Assembly (NCBI GenBank): GCA_026392155.1
Contig: JAPLCP010000138.1
Location: 1 to 33,448 of the forward strand
Direction of reading: 5' to 3'
From: Armatimonadota bacterium
Lineage (GTDB): Bacteria; Armatimonadota; Armatimonadia; Armatimonadales; Armatimonadaceae
DNA: 33,448 nt
Both the position numbers and the translations under genes were made by a program. The notes under the pieces are model-generated. The model was not told where the DNA came from. It did not search any database and worked only from the letters and a program-made list of their open reading frames with translations. Position 1 is the stretch's first letter. Each line of letters opens with the position of its first letter. Shown piece after piece: positions 30,713 through 33,448 of the stretch.

Positions 30713-30718
30713 ATTGTA
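30713..30718 (-). promoter_or_regulatory. -10 box (TACAAT) for the SARP-like regulator
   Basis: TACAAT lies 8 nt before the ATG at 30704. A -35-like GTGACA (complement of 30738-30743) lies 19 nt further upstream, inside the tandem repeat, so the regulator could control its own gene. Confidence 0.45.
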
Positions 30719-30734
30719 CAGAACTTCACAGGGC

Positions 30735-30758
30735 TTGTGTCACGCTTTGTGTCACGCT
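30735..30758. promoter_or_regulatory. Perfect 12-bp tandem repeat, candidate SARP binding site
   Basis: TTGTGTCACGCT is repeated exactly twice with no spacer. The second copy ends 7 bp before a possible -10 box (GAAAAT, 30766-30771) of the plus-strand secreted-protein gene. SARP activators characteristically bind direct repeats one helical turn apart that end about 8 bp before the -10 box. The repeat is on the same face for both divergent genes. Confidence 0.55.
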
Positions 30759-30777
30759 CGGTGCGGAAAATAGAGCC

Positions 30778-31515
30778 ATGGACGATAGATTGACGCACTC
30801 GATGAGAAGCTTTCTGCTTGGTGCCCTCGCCGCATCGGCAACGGTTGCATTGGCGCTGGCTCCCCAGAAGCTTGTCCTCAGTGGCAAAGTGATCTCCCGT
30901 GGCGTGATCTCACAAGGGGGCCAGAGCTATGTCCCCGTTCGCGATGTCGCCTCAGGGCTCGGGATGAGTATTCGCAACATCGACGGCGGCTTTGAGCTCT
31001 ACCGCGAGGGAGGAGCGAACCGTGTCGAGGGCTTAAACGGCAAGCTGGGCGAGCAGCTCTTTGATGGTGTCTGGCGGCTGCGTGTCAAAGAGCTCAAAGA
31101 AGTAGACACCTACACGGATCGCTTCACTCAGAACCGTGCCAAAACGCACACCCCCAAAAGTGGCGAGAAGCTGCTGATTATTGAGCTGCAGGTGCGCAAT
31201 GGCCAGAAAGAGCAGAGCTACCTCGATCTAAATCTGGCGGACAATAAAATTGTCACCGCCCTCACGGACGCCGAGGCACACAGCTACCCCATCCGTATGT
31301 ACGACATGCGCACCGGCAGCGGTCAGCCTTTTGGCGGCGGCGGCAACTGGGATCAGTCTGAGAGCATCCTCCCCGGCGCGGCCTACGACTTTGTCGCCAT
31401 TGGTCGTGTTCCCAAAGACTTCACGCCCAACGAGCTTGTCTTCACGCTCTGCTATGCAAAACCAGCCACTCCCAAAAAATACAGCAACTTTAGAATTAGT
31501 TTGGTTAAGGAGTAA
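30778..31515 (+). CDS. Secreted protein with copper-amine-oxidase-N-like domain
   Basis: 245 residues from the ATG at 30778 (MDDRLTHSMRSFLLGALAAS). A signal peptide is followed by VISRGVISQGGQSYVPVRDV, then ASGLGMSIRNIDGGFEL (about 40-80), which resembles the stalk-type domain found at the N-terminus of copper amine oxidases and of many Firmicutes and Armatimonadota surface proteins. The second half (LRVKELKEVDTYTDRFTQNR, KLLIIELQVRNGQKEQSYLD, ending VFTLCYAKPATPKKYSNFRI) resembles a DUF4352-type immunoglobulin-like beta domain. Neither part suggests an enzyme. It is divergent from the SARP-like regulator and probably under its control. It ends 5 bp before a second secreted-protein gene. Confidence 0.68.
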   Translation: MDDRLTHSMRSFLLGALAASATVALALAPQKLVLSGKVISRGVISQGGQSYVPVRDVASGLGMSIRNIDGGFELYREGGANRVEGLNGKLGEQLFDGVWRLRVKELKEVDTYTDRFTQNRAKTHTPKSGEKLLIIELQVRNGQKEQSYLDLNLADNKIVTALTDAEAHSYPIRMYDMRTGSGQPFGGGGNWDQSESILPGAAYDFVAIGRVPKDFTPNELVFTLCYAKPATPKKYSNFRISLVKE

Positions 31516-31520
31516 AAACA

Positions 31521-32498
31521 ATGCAAAAATCTCATGTACTTGCCCTCGCCTTCGCTCTTCTCTGCGCAGGCAGTGTCTCTGCGCAAAAGCCTCTGCCTGC
31601 TCAGTCCAATTTGGGACAGAGTGCGAAAGAGGCATTACTGAATAAAGGCAGTGCAAGCCAAGGGCGCTTCCGGGCAATCCTAACGGGCTTTACGTGTAAT
31701 CGGGAGAGTGCTGACGATATCTTAGAGCGCGACGGTAGGCGTGATGAGATCTTCTTTCTCTCCCGCACCGTGGGCCTGGTGCAAAGTGGTGGGCAGTGGC
31801 GTACGGTTTCTCAGTCCACACCACTACGGAGCCTGGTCTATGGTGATCCGACGGGACGAACCGGGCGTGTCCAGGTAGGTAGTGGGATGCCAGGGCTCCT
31901 CGGAGGCGAGCCCGGTGGGATCATGACGGGCAACTCTTTTCCGACAGTTCCCTACCAGCGCCGAGGAGAGCCAACACCGACGAAACTGCCCCTCTTACTC
32001 TGGCAAGGTGAGCTCTCTATGGTGCTAGGTGCTCCCAAACTGATTCTGATGCCCACTGTCTGGGAGTGGGATGGCCCCGATGACCTTCTGACGATGCTGG
32101 GACGGCCTTTCATCAGCGCGCCGATCCTGAGCTTTCCAGATAGGTTGCTCGGTGCCCTGACCCAAAACTTTACCGGGGGAGCCGCCGCCGGTGGGAGCGA
32201 GGTGGAGCTCCTGAGCCGCATTGTGCAGCCCGTGAACGCGGAGTGGGCACTGGGCCGCGAAATACGGGTAGGGAAGAGCTTTTTAGGCGATGCCAAAGAC
32301 CGTCCTATCGGGATGAAGGACGCCAGCAACGCTGAGTACAGCTTTCAGCCCTTTGGCGTGGTCCTGACCTACGACACCGCCGACTGGATGAGTAAGACCG
32401 ACTTTGGAAATGGGCGTGGCATTATCACCGTGCGCTATGTGGATGCCGAAGCCCTCAAAGGCGACTACACGCTCTTTGTACAAATTGAGCGGCAATAG
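31521..32498 (+). CDS. Secreted protein of unknown function
   Basis: 325 residues with a clear signal peptide (MQKSHVLALAFALLCAGSVS, cleavage expected after SVSA near residue 22). The mature protein is beta-rich. It shows FRAILTGFTCNRESADDILE near the N-terminus, then RDEIFFLSRTVGLV, a glycine-rich loop (VGSGMPGLLGGEPGG), LLLWQGELSMVLGAPKLILM and AEYSFQPFGVVLTYDTADWM. The FTCNRESADDILERDGRRDE block, where Asp and Glu are dense, hints at a calcium-stabilised domain, which is only a guess. AAGGAG at 31507-31512 lies 8 nt before the ATG and overlaps the preceding stop, so it is co-translated with the upstream gene. I do not recognise a family. Confidence 0.65.
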   Translation: MQKSHVLALAFALLCAGSVSAQKPLPAQSNLGQSAKEALLNKGSASQGRFRAILTGFTCNRESADDILERDGRRDEIFFLSRTVGLVQSGGQWRTVSQSTPLRSLVYGDPTGRTGRVQVGSGMPGLLGGEPGGIMTGNSFPTVPYQRRGEPTPTKLPLLLWQGELSMVLGAPKLILMPTVWEWDGPDDLLTMLGRPFISAPILSFPDRLLGALTQNFTGGAAAGGSEVELLSRIVQPVNAEWALGREIRVGKSFLGDAKDRPIGMKDASNAEYSFQPFGVVLTYDTADWMSKTDFGNGRGIITVRYVDAEALKGDYTLFVQIERQ

Positions 32499-32533
32499 GA
32501 AAAGGAACGAGATCGTCACCCTTTCGAAAATTT

Positions 32534-32863
32534 ATGGAAAGAGAGCTTGAGGGCAGTAATCGTCTCGGAGGGATATCTTTTCGAAGGCCAAAACACGGGG
32601 AGCTCGCACGGACATGTACTTCCTCGATGGAGTGGAGCTTGCCAGCTAGCGTAATCTCTCATTCAGACACCAATAGCTCTCGTTCTCTCGGTAGCCGCTC
32701 TGGCTACCACAATAGTGTTGCGGAGATCAGCGCTCCCCTCCTCGGCGACTCGTTTAAGGGGCCAGATATCGAGCTGGCCGCGCTGGATGTCAAGCAAGGT
32801 CGGGGGCCACGTCGCCGCGATCAGCTCCCCGATATGCTTCAGGACATGAAGACAATGGCATGA
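32534..32863 (+). CDS. Weak ORF, possibly a degenerate gene
   Basis: 109 codons starting MERELEGSNRLGGISFRRPK. The first half has unusual composition (cysteine, serine and arginine rich). The second half (VAEISAPLLGDSFKGPDIEL, then LPDMLQDMKTMA) looks more protein-like. No strong Shine-Dalgarno or TANNNT box precedes it. Its TGA overlaps the ATG of the next small ORF, which argues for some coding history. It may be the 3' remnant of a longer gene. No family is recognised. Confidence 0.3.
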   Translation: MERELEGSNRLGGISFRRPKHGELARTCTSSMEWSLPASVISHSDTNSSRSLGSRSGYHNSVAEISAPLLGDSFKGPDIELAALDVKQGRGPRRRDQLPDMLQDMKTMA

Positions 32864-33000
32864 CGGACCGTGAGTTTGCTCCTCTTTTTCGCTCCGCAGA
32901 AGACTATGTCTTGCTGTGGGAGCGCTGCCAGAACTTCACCCGTGCTGCAAAGCTTCAGCGGGCCATCACCAACCCAAACTTTAAAAATTTGAGGCGCTAA
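32860..33000 (+). CDS. Small ORF overlapping the previous one (ATGA junction)
   Basis: 46 residues, MTDREFAPLFRSAEDYVLLW, then ERCQNFTRAAKLQRAITNPN, soluble and helical in appearance, with no signal peptide. It starts inside the stop of the preceding ORF. The composition is plausible for a protein but the length is short and no family is recognised. It could be a surviving C-terminal or N-terminal fragment of a lost gene. Confidence 0.35.
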   Translation: MTDREFAPLFRSAEDYVLLWERCQNFTRAAKLQRAITNPNFKNLRR

Positions 33001-33054
33001 GTGAGTATCCAGACCTGATAAAAATACTTGTTTTAAAATATAGGAGAAATCCAT

Positions 33055-33108
33055 ATGATTTTTGCGAATGTCGCTAATCCATTACTCCCTCATTTATTGC
33101 AAAATTAA
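33055..33108 (+). other. 17-codon mini-ORF with good ribosome-binding site
   Basis: ATG at 33055 preceded by AGGAG at 9 nt; it reads MIFANVANPLLPHLLQN and stops. It lies in an AT-rich gap (33001-33242) upstream of the sigma-54 promoter. It may be chance. I see no attenuator-like stem-loop pair attached to it. Confidence 0.2.
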
Positions 33109-33138
33109 ATAATCAGATTTTTCACTAATGCCTTTGTT

Positions 33139-33154
33139 TGGCATAATTTTTGCA
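33139..33154 (+). promoter_or_regulatory. Sigma-54 (-24/-12) promoter
   Basis: TGGCATAATTTTTGCA matches the RpoN consensus TGGCAYRNNNNTTGCW at every defined position, with the invariant GG and GC 10 bp apart. Transcription should start near 33166, giving a 5' leader of about 77 nt before the secreted-protein ATG at 33243. The leader holds a small hairpin (CTAGG/CCTAG, 33213-33227) and then the Shine-Dalgarno AAAGGAA. It would need an enhancer-binding activator, which is not encoded in the window. Confidence 0.7.
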
Positions 33155-33242
33155 ATCTTCCTTTTTTAGATTTAGACTTGCAGTTTGCTTGATGCACTGT
33201 GGCTACGAAATGCTAGGGGAAACCTAGAAAAAAGGAATATAG

Positions 33243-33448
33243 ATGATGGTTTTCAATCTTACAAATATTAAACGCGCTTTGCCTGGAGTGGTTGCTCTTG
33301 GTCTTCTTGCTGCCGGTAGCTCGGCCCAGGCCCAGAACCTGATTGCTCCCTCGACACTGACTCCTGCTGGAACGACTTTCAGTGGTGTGACGGTTACAAC
33401 GGTCACCGGAAGTATTGATGTTCTTCCGGTTGCTCTTCCGACCCCCGG
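33243..33448 (+). CDS. Secreted protein, N-terminal part (cut by window end)
   Basis: 68 codons are visible. MMVFNLTNIKRALPGVVALG is a signal peptide with cleavage likely after SSAQA. The mature start QNLIAPSTLTPAGTTFSGVT is threonine- and valine-rich, typical of exported beta-sheet proteins. The gene has an AAAGGAA ribosome-binding site and sits behind a sigma-54 promoter. In some bacteria this combination marks PEP-CTERM/exosortase surface proteins. The C-terminus that would show a PEP-CTERM tail lies outside the window, so that identity is only a suggestion. Confidence 0.7.
   Translation, partial: MMVFNLTNIKRALPGVVALGLLAAGSSAQAQNLIAPSTLTPAGTTFSGVTVTTVTGSIDVLPVALPTP

Noticed and set aside
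1-33448. tRNA, rRNA, CRISPR array, insertion sequence or integrase
   Set aside because: No tRNA-like cloverleaf ends, no regularly spaced repeats and no transposase or integrase motifs were recognised on reading both strands; a small RNA gene could still be missed by eye.

Overview
This window reads as a chromosomal segment of a GC-rich, Gram-negative-type bacterium. An Armatimonadota (Armatimonas-like) origin is my best guess. The evidence is a DUF1552/DUF1592 'planctomycete-type cytochrome' pair, an LPS-heptose epimerase (hldD), an AfsR/SARP-like regulator, many predicted secreted proteins, and many start codons preceded at 6-8 nt by a TANNNT -10 box, which suggests leaderless mRNAs. The taxonomy is inference; no rRNA or marker gene is present.

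Layout. Positions 1-2385 (minus) hold araG (cut by the window edge) and araF of an L-arabinose importer, separated by a structured palindromic repeat. Positions 2422-7536 (minus) hold a compact five-gene unit: a membrane-anchored helical protein, a coiled-coil protein, a solute-binding protein fused to an OmpA peptidoglycan-binding domain, an ABC permease and an ABC ATPase. This is my main candidate for a poorly described system. A second copy of the repeat follows, then the DUF1552 and DUF1592-type genes (7695-11549, minus). Positions 11637-15710 carry envelope genes: an acyltransferase, a CBS-DUF1385 membrane fusion, a polysaccharide deacetylase and hldD.

Positions 15737-18754 (minus) form a five-gene sulfur-flavoured operon with zero-gap or ATGA junctions: cupin-TusA fusion, DsrE-like protein, TusA-OsmC fusion, a 67-aa helical protein and a MetE-like methyltransferase. 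Next come an FmdB-type zinc ribbon, a MoaB/MogA protein, a DUF2202-like ferritin-fold protein and a dicarboxylate/amino-acid:cation symporter. A third hairpin element exactly fills the gap between two convergent stop codons (21590-21723). Positions 21724-24652 (minus) run ribH, a VOC protein and two uncharacterised proteins.

Between ribH and a histidinol-phosphatase-like PHP gene lie two tandem 16-bp palindromes and what looks like the first 15 or so codons of a lost BlaI/MecI-type repressor. TerC and a PMT-family glycosyltransferase follow, convergent with an 828-aa SARP-like regulator. That regulator is divergent from two secreted proteins and is separated from them by a perfect 12-bp tandem repeat that fits a SARP site. 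The last 950 bases are gene-poor and AT-richer. They hold two weak overlapping ORFs, a sigma-54 -24/-12 promoter matching the consensus, and the start of a secreted protein cut by the window end.
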